NCBI GenBank assembly: GCA_002341165.1
Contig: DDNL01000069.1
Location: forward strand, 33,083 to 59,172
DNA from: Shewanellaceae bacterium UBA2521
Lineage (GTDB): Bacteria; Pseudomonadota; Gammaproteobacteria; Enterobacterales; Shewanellaceae
DNA length: 26,090 nucleotides
Direction of reading: 5' to 3'
Below the pieces are notes generated by a model that saw only the letters and a list, made by a program, of their open reading frames with translations, was not told the DNA's origin and did not search any database. This document shows positions 14,223-22,688 of this stretch, one piece after another (positions within the stretch are counted from its first letter, which is position 1; each line of letters opens with the position of its first letter). The translations under genes and the position numbers were made by a program.

Positions 14223-17042
14223 ATGAGTACATATAAATCAAGTTTAAACTTGCCAGAAACCGCATTTCCTATGCGTGGCAACCTTGCTCAGCGAGAGCCT
14301 AAGTTGCTAGAGCGCTGGCAGCAAGATAAGTTATATCAAAAAATTAGAGAAAGTCGTGAAGGTGCAAAACCTTTTATTTTGCATGATGGTCCTCCTTATG
14401 CAAATGGTGATATTCACTTAGGGCACGCAGTCAATAAAATTTTGAAAGACATGATTGTGAAGTCCAAAACTTTATCTGGTTTTAATGCGCCTTATATCCC
14501 TGGCTGGGACTGTCATGGTTTACCTATTGAGTTAAAAGTAGAAAAGAAAGTAGGTAAAGCAGGTCATAAAATCTCTGAAGCGGAATTTCGTAAGGCATGT
14601 CGCGAGTATGCTGCGAAACAAATTGAAGGTCAACGCAAAGACTTTATTCGTTTAGGTGTTCTAGCTGATTGGTACAACCCTTATTTGACGATGGACTTTT
14701 CTACCGAGGCGCATATCATTCGCACCCTTGGCAAACTGATAGAAAAAAATCATCTGCAAAAAGGCGCTAAGCCGGTGCATTGGTGTACAGATTGTGGTTC
14801 TGCGCTGGCCGAGGCAGAAGTTGAGTATGAAGATAAAACTTCTCCTGCTGTAGATGTTGCTTTTCAAGCCGTAGAACCTAAGAAAGTTGCTACGCTCTTT
14901 GGTATTCATGAACCGTTATCTGAACTTGCTATGGTCATTTGGACCACCACACCTTGGACGCTCCCTGCCAACCGTGCTTTAGCGGTACATGCTGATATTG
15001 AATATGTTTTAGTTCGCACAGCAACCAAGCACCTTGTTCTTGCGCAAGAGCTTGTTGAGTCTTGTTTAAATCGTTATCAACTCGGCGATTATGAAATTTT
15101 AGGCACAGCGAAAGGGCAGCAACTAGAACTCATGCGCTTTCACCATCCGTTTTATGATTTTGACGTGCCTGTTGTGGTTGCAGATCATGTGAGCACAGAA
15201 TCTGGAACAGGTGTTGTGCATACTGCTGGTGGCCATGGACAAGACGATTTTGTCGTGGCTAAAAAGTATGGTTTAGAGATAGCTAATCCTGTTAATGATC
15301 AGGGTGTATACGTTTCAGATACCCCACTTCTTGCAGGTCAGCATGTCTTTAAAGCTAATGATGAAATTGTGAAAATTTTAGAAACACGTTCGGCTTTATT
15401 GCACCAAGAAAGTTATCAGCATAGCTACCCACATTGCTGGCGTCACAAAACACCTATTATCTTCCGTGCTACACCCCAATGGTTTGTTTCTATGGATAAA
15501 GCCAACTTGCGTGGTGATGCATTGAAAGCGATTGAAGCAACACAGTGGATCCCTGGTTGGGGAGAAGGGCGTATTGCGAAGATGGTTGAAGGACGACCCG
15601 ACTGGTGTATTTCTCGCCAAAGAACATGGGGTGTACCGATTGCTTTATTCATTCATAAAGAAACGCAAGCCTTGCATCCTAATACGGTTGCTCTGATTGA
15701 GCAGGTGGCATTACGTGTTGAGAAAGAAGGTATTCAAGCTTGGTATGATCTTGACGTAGCTGAGTTACTTGGTGATGAAGCGGATGATTATCAAAAAGTA
15801 ACAGACATTTTAGATGTTTGGTTTGACGCTGGCTCATCTTTTAATTCTGTTGTAGCGCAAAGAGAAGAGTTTGCTGGTGCGACACCGCAGCTTTATTTAG
15901 AAGGTTCTGATCAGCATCGCGGCTGGTTTATGTCTTCACTGATGATCAGTACAGGTTTAAATGGTCAAGCGCCTTATAAACAGGTGATGACACATGGTTT
16001 CACTGTGGATGAAAAAGGCCACAAAATGTCGAAATCACTAGGTAATACGATTTCTCCTCAGCAAGTTATGAATAAGTTAGGCGGTGATATTTTACGCCTG
16101 TGGGTTGCGAGTACGGATTACTCTGCTGAAATGACGGCTTCAGATGAAATCCTGAAGCGTAATGCTGATGCTTACCGTCGTATTCGTAATACAGCACGAT
16201 TTTTGTTAGCTAATTTAAATGGTTTTGAAGCAAGTAAGCATCAAGTACCTGTATCACAAATGGTGGCACTTGACCGCTGGATTGTACGTCGTGCAGCACA
16301 ACTGCAACAAGAAGTCATTTCAGCTTATGATGAATACAACTTCCATGCTGTAGTACAAAAAATCATGAACTTTTGTTCCGTTGAACTAGGTAGTTTTTAT
16401 TTAGATATCATCAAAGATCGTCAATATACAGCTAAAGCTGATGGTTTAGCGCGTCGTAGCTGTCAAACTGCTATGTATCATATTATTGAAGCTTTAGTAC
16501 GCTGGATCGCGCCGATCACCAGCTTCACCGCTGATGAAATATGGCAAGAAATGCGACCTATCTCGGGTTCAAAAGAAGACTATGTCTTTACTGAGTATTG
16601 GTATGAAGGTCTTGAGTCTGTGACCCTTGATCAAGATATCGATGATGCAACTTGGCAGCAAGTGCTTAGCGTACGTTCACAAGTCAATAAAGCGTTAGAA
16701 CAGGCACGCCGCGAAGGTGAAATTGGCGCAAGTTTACAAGCTGATGTCACACTCTATGCAGAAGATAAGCTTTATAAGGCTCTAATTTCTATTGCTGATG
16801 AGTTGCGTTTTGTGATGATCACATCGACTGTTGCTATTGAGTCTTTAGATGCTGCACCTTCAGAGAGTGTGCTCACCGAGTTAGAGGGGCTGAAGCTTGC
16901 GGTCTCCAAAACCGATGCGCAAAAATGCGAGCGTTGTTGGCATCACTGTAATGATGTTGGGCATCATCAAGAACATCCTACTTTGTGTTCTCGTTGTGTC
17001 AAGAACATTGAAGGTCAAGGCGAGCATCGCCTATTTGCTTAG
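14223..17042 (+). CDS. ileS: Isoleucyl-tRNA synthetase
   Basis: Charges tRNA-Ile in the cytoplasm and edits valine. It is a class I synthetase with the HIGH-type motif HLGH (65-68, in PPYANGDIHLGH) and KMSKS at 601-605. The CP1 editing domain contains IWTTTPWTLPANRAL and STESGTGVVHTAGGHGQDDF. The C-terminal zinc finger has Cys902, Cys905, Cys922 and Cys925. This is the 939-residue bacterial type, like E. coli IleS. AAGGA precedes the ATG by 11 bases. The stop codon adjoins the lspA ribosome binding site. Confidence 0.98.
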   Translation: MSTYKSSLNLPETAFPMRGNLAQREPKLLERWQQDKLYQKIRESREGAKPFILHDGPPYANGDIHLGHAVNKILKDMIVKSKTLSGFNAPYIPGWDCHGLPIELKVEKKVGKAGHKISEAEFRKACREYAAKQIEGQRKDFIRLGVLADWYNPYLTMDFSTEAHIIRTLGKLIEKNHLQKGAKPVHWCTDCGSALAEAEVEYEDKTSPAVDVAFQAVEPKKVATLFGIHEPLSELAMVIWTTTPWTLPANRALAVHADIEYVLVRTATKHLVLAQELVESCLNRYQLGDYEILGTAKGQQLELMRFHHPFYDFDVPVVVADHVSTESGTGVVHTAGGHGQDDFVVAKKYGLEIANPVNDQGVYVSDTPLLAGQHVFKANDEIVKILETRSALLHQESYQHSYPHCWRHKTPIIFRATPQWFVSMDKANLRGDALKAIEATQWIPGWGEGRIAKMVEGRPDWCISRQRTWGVPIALFIHKETQALHPNTVALIEQVALRVEKEGIQAWYDLDVAELLGDEADDYQKVTDILDVWFDAGSSFNSVVAQREEFAGATPQLYLEGSDQHRGWFMSSLMISTGLNGQAPYKQVMTHGFTVDEKGHKMSKSLGNTISPQQVMNKLGGDILRLWVASTDYSAEMTASDEILKRNADAYRRIRNTARFLLANLNGFEASKHQVPVSQMVALDRWIVRRAAQLQQEVISAYDEYNFHAVVQKIMNFCSVELGSFYLDIIKDRQYTAKADGLARRSCQTAMYHIIEALVRWIAPITSFTADEIWQEMRPISGSKEDYVFTEYWYEGLESVTLDQDIDDATWQQVLSVRSQVNKALEQARREGEIGASLQADVTLYAEDKLYKALISIADELRFVMITSTVAIESLDAAPSESVLTELEGLKLAVSKTDAQKCERCWHHCNDVGHHQEHPTLCSRCVKNIEGQGEHRLFA

Positions 17043-17052
17043 GGAGTACATT

Positions 17053-17583
17053 ATGTTAGAGAAGCTCAGAACAACAGGTCTGAGTTGGTTATGGTTAAGC
17101 GTGATGGTTTTTATTTTAGATCAGTGGAGCAAAATAAAAATTATCCAAAATTTTGAATATGGTGAAACCGTAGCGGTTTTACCTTTATTCAACTTATCGT
17201 ATCAACGGAATCCAGGCGCAGCATTTAGCTTTTTAGCGGGCCAAAGTGGTTGGCAACTCTGGTTTTTCTCGGGCATAGCTTTTTTTGTTACAGGCTTGTT
17301 GTGTTATTGGCTGGCACAGCAACCTAGAGATAAATTGCGATTGAATATCGCCTATACCCTTGTAATAGGAGGGGCTTTAGGTAATGTGGCTGATCGTATT
17401 ATGTACGGTTATGTCGTCGATTTCATTGACTTATATTGGGATGTTTATCATTACGCAACCTTTAATATTGCTGATGTTGCTATATCAATCGGTGCTGCGC
17501 TTGTTGTGCTTGATGCAGTTATACAGATGAAGCAAGAATCTAAAACCTCAAAAGAAGATATACATAAGGATACGAACTCATGA
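17053..17583 (+). CDS. lspA: Lipoprotein signal peptidase II
   Basis: Cleaves the signal peptide of diacylglyceryl-modified prolipoproteins in the inner membrane. It has four hydrophobic helices, QRNPGAAFSFL, GNVADR (110-115), the catalytic Asp123 in VVDFI and Asp141 in FNIAD. The ATG at 17053 has AGGGAG 6 bases upstream, placed right at the ileS stop; it gives 176 residues, a normal size. The frame extends further upstream inside ileS, but that part is not coding for lspA. The stop overlaps fkpB by ATGA. Confidence 0.97.
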   Translation: MLEKLRTTGLSWLWLSVMVFILDQWSKIKIIQNFEYGETVAVLPLFNLSYQRNPGAAFSFLAGQSGWQLWFFSGIAFFVTGLLCYWLAQQPRDKLRLNIAYTLVIGGALGNVADRIMYGYVVDFIDLYWDVYHYATFNIADVAISIGAALVVLDAVIQMKQESKTSKEDIHKDTNS

Positions 17584-18005
17584 AGTCAAATCAAGTTTGC
17601 TTGTGTCATGTGCAGATGAAACTCTCGGATGGCTCGATTGCTGAAAATACAAAAGCTACCAATAAACCTGTCAAGCTTGTTTTAGGCAATGAGAGCTTAA
17701 GTCCCGCTTTAGAATCGCATATGAAAGCGATGGAAGTGGGTGCAGTTAAACAGTTTACGTTGGAACCTGAAGATGCGTTTGGTCCTGTCAATCCTGCACA
17801 GATTCACTATATGGATAGAACGAAATTTTCTCAAGAGTCTAAGCTCGAAGAAGGTATGATTATGTTGTTCACTCAACCTTCAGGTGATGAGGTTCCAGGT
17901 ATGATTCGTGAAATTGTCGATGAATCTGTGACGGTTGATTTCAATCATCCTTTAGCGGGACAGACGATTTCTTTTGAAATTGAACTTTTAGAGGTTATGG
18001 AATGA
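17580..18005 (+). CDS. fkpB: FKBP-type peptidyl-prolyl isomerase FkpB (SlpA)
   Basis: A small cytoplasmic SlyD-like prolyl isomerase and chaperone with 141 residues and no metal-binding tail. Segments VCLCHVQMKLSDGSIAENT, LEPEDAFGPVNP and VDFNHPLAGQTISFEIELLEV follow the FKBP-with-insert layout. The ATG overlaps the lspA stop, with AAGGA 9 bases upstream. Its stop in turn overlaps the ispH start (ATGA). The order lspA-fkpB-ispH is conserved in gammaproteobacteria. Confidence 0.95.
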   Translation: MKSNQVCLCHVQMKLSDGSIAENTKATNKPVKLVLGNESLSPALESHMKAMEVGAVKQFTLEPEDAFGPVNPAQIHYMDRTKFSQESKLEEGMIMLFTQPSGDEVPGMIREIVDESVTVDFNHPLAGQTISFEIELLEVME

Positions 18006-18958
18006 GTGCTGAGCGTATAGAAGTCACTTTAGCTAATCCCCGAGGTTTTTGTGCGGGTGTAAACCGCGCAATTACCATTGTTGAGCGGGCATTAGAATTA
18101 TTTCAGCCTCCTATTTATGTGCGTCATGAAGTGGTACATAACCGTTATGTTGTCGATAATTTAAAAGCGCGCGGTGCAGTGTTTGTGCGAGAGCTTGATG
18201 AAGTACCGAATGACAGCATTGTGATCTTCAGTGCTCACGGTGTATCTCAAGCTGTGCGTACAGAAGCAAAATCACGTCAGCTTAAAGTATTTGACGCAAC
18301 TTGTCCTTTGGTCACCAAAGTGCACCTTCAAGTTGCAAGAGCAAGCCGCAATGACCAAGAATGTATTTTAATTGGTCATCAGGGGCACCCTGAAGTAGAA
18401 GGCACTATGGGGCAATACGATAGTGACAAGGGTAAAATTCATTTGGTTGAATCAGCTGCTGATGTGCAAGAGCTTGAGATTCAAGATCCAGAACGTGTTA
18501 TTTTTGTCACGCAAACGACTTTATCTGTTGATGATACACAAGATGTGATTGACGCATTGAAGTTGAAGTATCCACGGATTGAAAGTCCACGTAAAGATGA
18601 TATTTGCTATGCAACGCAAAATCGTCAAGATGCGGTGAAGCAGATTGCACCGAATGTCGATATGATGCTTGTTGTGGGTTCAAAAAACAGCTCTAACTCA
18701 AATCGTTTACGTGAGCTCGCGCATAAATTTGGTACACCTTCTTATTTAATTGACACAGCAGATGACCTGCAAGCACAATGGTTTAAGGGAATAAGTTCTT
18801 GTGGTATCACAGCAGGTGCTTCAGCGCCTGAAACTTTGGTGAAGCAAGTCGTTGATGCTATTGCCCAATACAAGATCAGTTGTGTTACTGAGTTTGATGG
18901 TCGTAAGGAAGACGTTGTCTTCCCAGTTCCTGCTGAGTTACGCGTTAAGCAAGTTTAA
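18002..18958 (+). CDS. ispH: 4-hydroxy-3-methylbut-2-enyl diphosphate reductase
   Basis: The last step of the MEP isoprenoid pathway: reduces HMBPP to IPP and DMAPP with an iron-sulfur cluster. The three cluster cysteines are Cys17 (PRGFCAGV), Cys101 (DATCPLVTKVH) and Cys202 (ICYATQNRQDA). Glu131 in GHPEVEGT is the catalytic Glu. SSCGITAGASAPETLV closes the active site. Its 318 residues match E. coli (316). The ATG overlaps the fkpB stop. There is no terminator between it and the pilin genes, so read-through is likely. Confidence 0.98.
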   Translation: MSAERIEVTLANPRGFCAGVNRAITIVERALELFQPPIYVRHEVVHNRYVVDNLKARGAVFVRELDEVPNDSIVIFSAHGVSQAVRTEAKSRQLKVFDATCPLVTKVHLQVARASRNDQECILIGHQGHPEVEGTMGQYDSDKGKIHLVESAADVQELEIQDPERVIFVTQTTLSVDDTQDVIDALKLKYPRIESPRKDDICYATQNRQDAVKQIAPNVDMMLVVGSKNSSNSNRLRELAHKFGTPSYLIDTADDLQAQWFKGISSCGITAGASAPETLVKQVVDAIAQYKISCVTEFDGRKEDVVFPVPAELRVKQV

Positions 18959-18981
18959 TTTTTCATCGCATTGAGTTAAGG

Positions 18982-19500
18982 ATGACTCGATACTCTCTTT
19001 CTTTATCTTATATTTCACGAGGCTTTGCCTTAGTGGAGTCATTAGTCGCATTGAGCCTTATGGTCTTGGTGATCGTCAGTTCGAGTCAGTTATATAGCTT
19101 TATCAAGCAAGAGTCTCAATATACCTACCAGCAGCTACGGGCTTATCAAGCTACAGAGGATCTAGCACGCCGCATTCAACTGAATACAACACAGTGGTCT
19201 GCTTATGCTGGGAAGTACAAAGAGGTTGTGGCATCTCGAAAAAGTTGTATGAACAAAAGATGTACACCTGTCGAACTGAGGCATTGGGATATAGAACAAT
19301 GGCTGACTCAGTTGATAGATCATATAAAACTACCGCAGGCACAAGCTTGTATTGCAGTTCAAGCTCAAAAACTTACCATAAGCGTAACTTGGTTGTCCTA
19401 TCTAAATCAGGTATTCTCCAATGAAAAACAACATGCTGTTTGTTCAGAGACGATGGCGAACAATCAGGGAGTTCAATTGAGTATTATCATGGAGCGCTAG
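18982..19500 (+). CDS. Type IV pilus minor pilin, PilV-like
   Basis: A prepilin with a class III signal: basic leader, cleavage after Gly14 in SRG|FALVESLVALSLMVL, with the conserved Glu at +5 of the mature protein, then a single hydrophobic helix. The globular part has two Cys pairs (about 89/94 and 122/149) that could form disulfides in the periplasm. The position after ispH and the order match pilV of Pseudomonas, where minor pilins prime pilus assembly. GAG lies 6 bases before the ATG. Naming as PilV rests on position and on general layout. Confidence 0.75.
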   Translation: MTRYSLSLSYISRGFALVESLVALSLMVLVIVSSSQLYSFIKQESQYTYQQLRAYQATEDLARRIQLNTTQWSAYAGKYKEVVASRKSCMNKRCTPVELRHWDIEQWLTQLIDHIKLPQAQACIAVQAQKLTISVTWLSYLNQVFSNEKQHAVCSETMANNQGVQLSIIMER

Positions 19501-19503
19501 AGC

Positions 19504-20421
19504 GTGAAAAAGTATGAAAAGGGATTGACCTTACTTGAAGTGATGCTTGCCGCAGGCATTGCGATGGTTACCATTTTGGGCATGGTGCATTACCTGAACA
19601 TATGGATGCTGGCACAAGCTCAGCAGCAACAAGAAAGAGCACTTCAACTTAAAGCGCTGAAAGCCTTATCTGTTTTAGAATACGATATAAAACGCGCTGG
19701 TTTTTTTGCGAGCTTAACAGGATATGCTTTACATAAAACAAAGCACTTTGCTGCTGATAATGTATTGCTTCACCTAACATGCTCTGTGTTTGATGAAGCA
19801 TCTTATTTACGTTGGTTGTATCCTGTATCGCAAAGTCATTGCGCGGACTCTCAGAAAAATGAAGGTATTGCAATCACCTACTTGGCTGCGGCAGATCAAG
19901 ATATGCCTTACAACAGGCAAGTTATCTGCGAACAGGTTCAAGCAACAGGTGAGGTGATATTCACTTCTGTCGATTGTAAAAAGCAAGAGCCTAAATGGTA
20001 TGTTGTACACTCACGCTATTTTATTCGTCATCAAGGCCAGCCTAAACTATACGTACAATGGCTTTCATCTCGTCTTCTTTATCATCATCGTCGACCTCAT
20101 TTAAATACTCAAGTTAAAGTTGAAGGTGTGGAGCGTTTGATTGTTCTATATGGCCTAGGTCGTCAACAAGGTGATCGATTTCAAATTGAAACATATCAAA
20201 CCTTGGATCAGATTCAAACGAGTCTATGGCATCACCAAACAGAGCTACGTCTTGTTGCATTACAGATACAAGTTGTTGTGCGCTCCGAGAAAAAGGCTAT
20301 TGATACGTCTTTGGTACAGCAGCATATTCCTTTGATAGATGGTCGTCTTTGGCAGCCAAAAGATGATTATGTCAGATTAAGCATGACGCGTTTGATCACT
20401 TTACATCACATGTTACATTAA
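19504..20421 (+). CDS. Type IV pilus assembly protein, PilW-like
   Basis: A prepilin-type protein: MKKYEKG|LTLLEVMLAAGIAMVTIL has the cleavage Gly, Glu at +5 and a hydrophobic helix. The 305-residue length and an acidic-basic mixed periplasmic domain with several cysteines suit PilW. It starts with GTG only 3 bases after the preceding pilin gene and shares one base with the next gene, so the three are translated as a unit. In Pseudomonas PilW is part of the minor-pilin tip complex with PilV, PilX and PilY1. Confidence 0.75.
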   Translation: MKKYEKGLTLLEVMLAAGIAMVTILGMVHYLNIWMLAQAQQQQERALQLKALKALSVLEYDIKRAGFFASLTGYALHKTKHFAADNVLLHLTCSVFDEASYLRWLYPVSQSHCADSQKNEGIAITYLAAADQDMPYNRQVICEQVQATGEVIFTSVDCKKQEPKWYVVHSRYFIRHQGQPKLYVQWLSSRLLYHHRRPHLNTQVKVEGVERLIVLYGLGRQQGDRFQIETYQTLDQIQTSLWHHQTELRLVALQIQVVVRSEKKAIDTSLVQQHIPLIDGRLWQPKDDYVRLSMTRLITLHHMLH

Positions 20422-20885
20422 TGCATGTTCGAGGCTTCATGTTACTGTGGACCTTGCTGGTGATTAGTCTGCTTTTATCATCTTTGCTTTGGCTTACGCA
20501 TGACCTTGGGTTGATAGGCCAAATCTCACAGGCAACTCAAGATAGATTTGAAGCGCAACAAAATTTAGTCAAAGCTCATAAACATAGTGTGCTGCGCTAT
20601 GTTCAAGGCCTCACTTCTTTGCATCACATACCGCAGCGAGAAGGTAAAAGTCCGCAGCATCGGTTCGCCTGCTTAGGCTTGAAGGCCTGTCGACTGCACC
20701 AAAAGGCTGATCAGTGTTGGGTATGGTCGGTTGTGTCTCGAGCGGATTACGGTTTCAATCATAAAGGAAAGGTAGTATTAAGTGTGCACTATGAGTCGCC
20801 CGCACCAGATAACACAGAGCATGCTTCATGTTGGCACTCTATTCGGCGCATAAAACGTTTTAAAGTATTGTACTGGCTTGAATAA
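20421..20885 (+). CDS. Type IV pilus minor pilin, PilX-like
   Basis: A small protein of 154 residues with a prepilin-like start, MHVRG|FMLLWTLLVISLLLSSLLW. Position +5 is Trp, not Glu; lack of Glu5 is known for the PilX/GspK group. Its place after PilW and its length support PilX. Four Cys lie in the periplasmic part. The start overlaps the stop of the previous gene by one base. No pilY1 or pilE follows: the next gene is on the opposite strand. Confidence 0.65.
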   Translation: MHVRGFMLLWTLLVISLLLSSLLWLTHDLGLIGQISQATQDRFEAQQNLVKAHKHSVLRYVQGLTSLHHIPQREGKSPQHRFACLGLKACRLHQKADQCWVWSVVSRADYGFNHKGKVVLSVHYESPAPDNTEHASCWHSIRRIKRFKVLYWLE

Positions 20886-20943
20886 CTCTCTGCCAACGGG
20901 TCACCTTGCTGTGGATGACTCATTGGCATGTACAAGATACGGG

Positions 20944-22212
20944 TTAAGCGTATACAGGCAAGATGTGCGAGATGTGCAGCATTTCACAAAGTATAACAAT
21001 ACAGCCAAAGATGAGGGTGAAATAGAGCCTGATTGAGCCTCCTTTGACTTTAAATTGGGCACCCTGGCTTTGGATTAGTGAAGGATCTTTGCGTGCTTTA
21101 ATAGCCATTAAGCAAGGCAAAACCACAAGGAACATGGCTGCAATAAGTGCTGCATAACCCATGGCAATCAAGTATCCGTTAGGTGCATAAATGCCCAATA
21201 AAGTAGGTGGCAAAAATGTGATACAAGCTGTTTTGATGCGATCAAGAGGGTGATCACTTAACTTGAATAAATCAGCAATAAAATCAAACAGGCCTAAGCT
21301 GACACCTAAAAAAGAGCTGGCGATAGCAAGTTCAGAAAATATCTGGATCAATAAGTCTAAATTCACCGAGTCGCTCAGTTGTTGTAATAACTGAATCAGT
21401 TGACCAATGTTACCACCTTGGTGCATGACCTCGACCATTTGTACTTGCGTGACTAAACCAAATACAGAAAATATCCAGCATAAATACACAGCAATAGTGA
21501 TAAATAGACCGTAGCGAATAGATTTAAGCACCTTAGTTGTATCGGCATTAAAATGCTTGATGAGGCTTGGAACTGCGGTATGAAAGCCGAAGCTCACAAC
21601 CAAGACAGGCAACATAGAGCCAATATAAATATAGCTATCGCTAATAGGAATAAGCGGAAATAGTTTTTCTGTTTCGATATTTTGTGTTAGTCCCGTGAAG
21701 GAAGAAAAAAAGGTAAAAATCATACCCCCTAGCATTGCTGTGGTGATTTTATCGACATATTTTGTGCCCAAAAAAACAACCATGCCAAGCAAGAGCGCAA
21801 AGAGTGCACTGGCTTCTCCTGATGAGATTTGGATCCAATCGAGTTGTTCAAAGGTGTGACGTATAACAGATGAAGCGCCTGAAATATATGCATAAGTTAG
21901 AATATAACAGACAAAGCCAACACAAAGGAGTGTGATAATATGACCTTTTTGTCCCAGTGTTTTTGTCGCCATAGTTGTATAATGTGCTCCAAGAGGAAAC
22001 TTAAAAGCCACTTCGCATAAATAAAGCCCTGAACTATAAAGGAAAAATGCAACAACTAACAAAAGTGCTGTAGTCCAGCTGAACCATACGCCTGCACTCA
22101 TCATCGGTAGCGAGAACATGCCTGCTCCAATGCTGGTACCAGCGATAATCATAATACCACCCAAAGCAGCTGGGGTGTGTGTTGGATGACTTGGTTGCGG
22201 TGAGGTATCCAA
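20944..22212 (-). CDS. Aromatic amino acid permease, Mtr/TnaB/TyrP family, TTG start
   Basis: An inner-membrane permease of the HAAAP family that imports tryptophan or tyrosine with protons. The signature LGGIMIIAGTSIGAGMFSLP lies at residues 17-36, and CYILTYAYISGASSVI follows in a later helix; about 11 helices are predicted by eye. This stretch resembles E. coli Mtr (tryptophan) more than TyrP, but the substrate is not certain. The start is TTG, with TAGGAG 7 bases upstream; the TAG of that sequence is the trpR stop, so translation is coupled. Co-transcription with trpR favours tryptophan as substrate. Length 422 is close to Mtr (414). Confidence 0.88.
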   Translation of the reverse strand: MDTSPQPSHPTHTPAALGGIMIIAGTSIGAGMFSLPMMSAGVWFSWTTALLLVVAFFLYSSGLYLCEVAFKFPLGAHYTTMATKTLGQKGHIITLLCVGFVCYILTYAYISGASSVIRHTFEQLDWIQISSGEASALFALLLGMVVFLGTKYVDKITTAMLGGMIFTFFSSFTGLTQNIETEKLFPLIPISDSYIYIGSMLPVLVVSFGFHTAVPSLIKHFNADTTKVLKSIRYGLFITIAVYLCWIFSVFGLVTQVQMVEVMHQGGNIGQLIQLLQQLSDSVNLDLLIQIFSELAIASSFLGVSLGLFDFIADLFKLSDHPLDRIKTACITFLPPTLLGIYAPNGYLIAMGYAALIAAMFLVVLPCLMAIKARKDPSLIQSQGAQFKVKGGSIRLYFTLIFGCIVILCEMLHISHILPVYA

Positions 22213-22222
22213 TTGAGTACTC

Positions 22223-22516
22223 CTAATTTGAATGATGTAATAAACTTTTGATACGTTGATATTCAGATGTAGACATGTGACTTAGATAGTTAGAGCAGCG
22301 CGTAATGGTGGCAATACTCACAGAAAGCTGGCTTGCTAGTTCCCTCTGGCTCTTCTGGCCATGAAGTAACTCAGTAAAGATTTTAAGTCGTGTTGTAATG
22401 GCTTGTTGCTCTTTTGCAGTGAGCACTAAATCCAATAAACAATGTTGATCATCAACACTGAATTTTGTTGAATCACTGATAAATTGATGCCATGTTGTAT
22501 GGTTCAGATCTTTCAT
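22223..22516 (-). CDS. trpR: Trp operon repressor TrpR
   Basis: A tryptophan-sensing DNA-binding dimer. Of 97 residues, the conserved part spans LTAKEQQAITTRLKIFTELL and SQRELASQLSVSIATITRCS. The tryptophan-binding residues of E. coli (Thr44, Arg54, Arg84) all align with one constant offset to Thr33, Arg43 and Arg73. The N-terminal arm is 11 residues shorter than in E. coli. The gene lies 10 bases before a permease gene of the Mtr type; in E. coli mtr is a TrpR target at another locus. Repeated ATTAC motifs upstream may be its own operator. Confidence 0.92.
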   Translation of the reverse strand: MKDLNHTTWHQFISDSTKFSVDDQHCLLDLVLTAKEQQAITTRLKIFTELLHGQKSQRELASQLSVSIATITRCSNYLSHMSTSEYQRIKSLLHHSN

Positions 22517-22522
22517 ACTGAT

Positions 22523-22566
22523 ATTACCGTGTTAAAGTTGTAATGGTGTAACATTACGCTATTACA
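22523..22566. promoter_or_regulatory. Repeated ATTAC motifs upstream of trpR, possible operator
   Basis: ATTAC occurs at 22523-22527, 22553-22557 and 22561-22565. Its complement GTAAT lies at 22540-22544, making GTAATG-N6-CATTAC (22540-22557) and TGTAAT-N16-ATTACA (22539-22566). The sites lie directly before trpR and could serve autoregulation. They do not match the E. coli trp operator core CTAG. Confidence 0.3.
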
Positions 22567-22612
22567 GTTTTTTTGCAAGTAGTTTTTGTTAAATTCGATT
22601 TCTATGTAGTTT

Positions 22613-22660
22613 TAGCTTAAAATAGCATACTTCAATATGCGCTAAAGCGTAGCTTAAAAT
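22613..22660 (+). repeat. Direct 11-base repeats before the chorismate mutase gene
   Basis: TAGCTTAAAAT occurs at 22613-22623 and 22650-22660, starts 37 bases apart. Between them are two small inverted repeats, GCATA/TATGC (22625-22629 with 22636-22640) and CGCT/AGCG (22640-22649). This may be a regulator site or promoter structure. Confidence 0.4.
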
Positions 22661-22688
22661 GGTTTAATGAAGAGGATAAAGCAAGGTT

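Noticed and set aside
16897..17052. Longer lspA starting inside ileS
   Set aside because: The added residues are an alternative frame of the ileS zinc-finger region; the ATG at 17053 has a proper ribosome binding site and gives the family length.
18982..20885. Type II secretion pseudopilins (GspI/J/K) instead of minor pilins
   Set aside because: The I-J-K order is similar in principle, but the position next to ispH matches the known pilVWX location and no other gsp gene is present.
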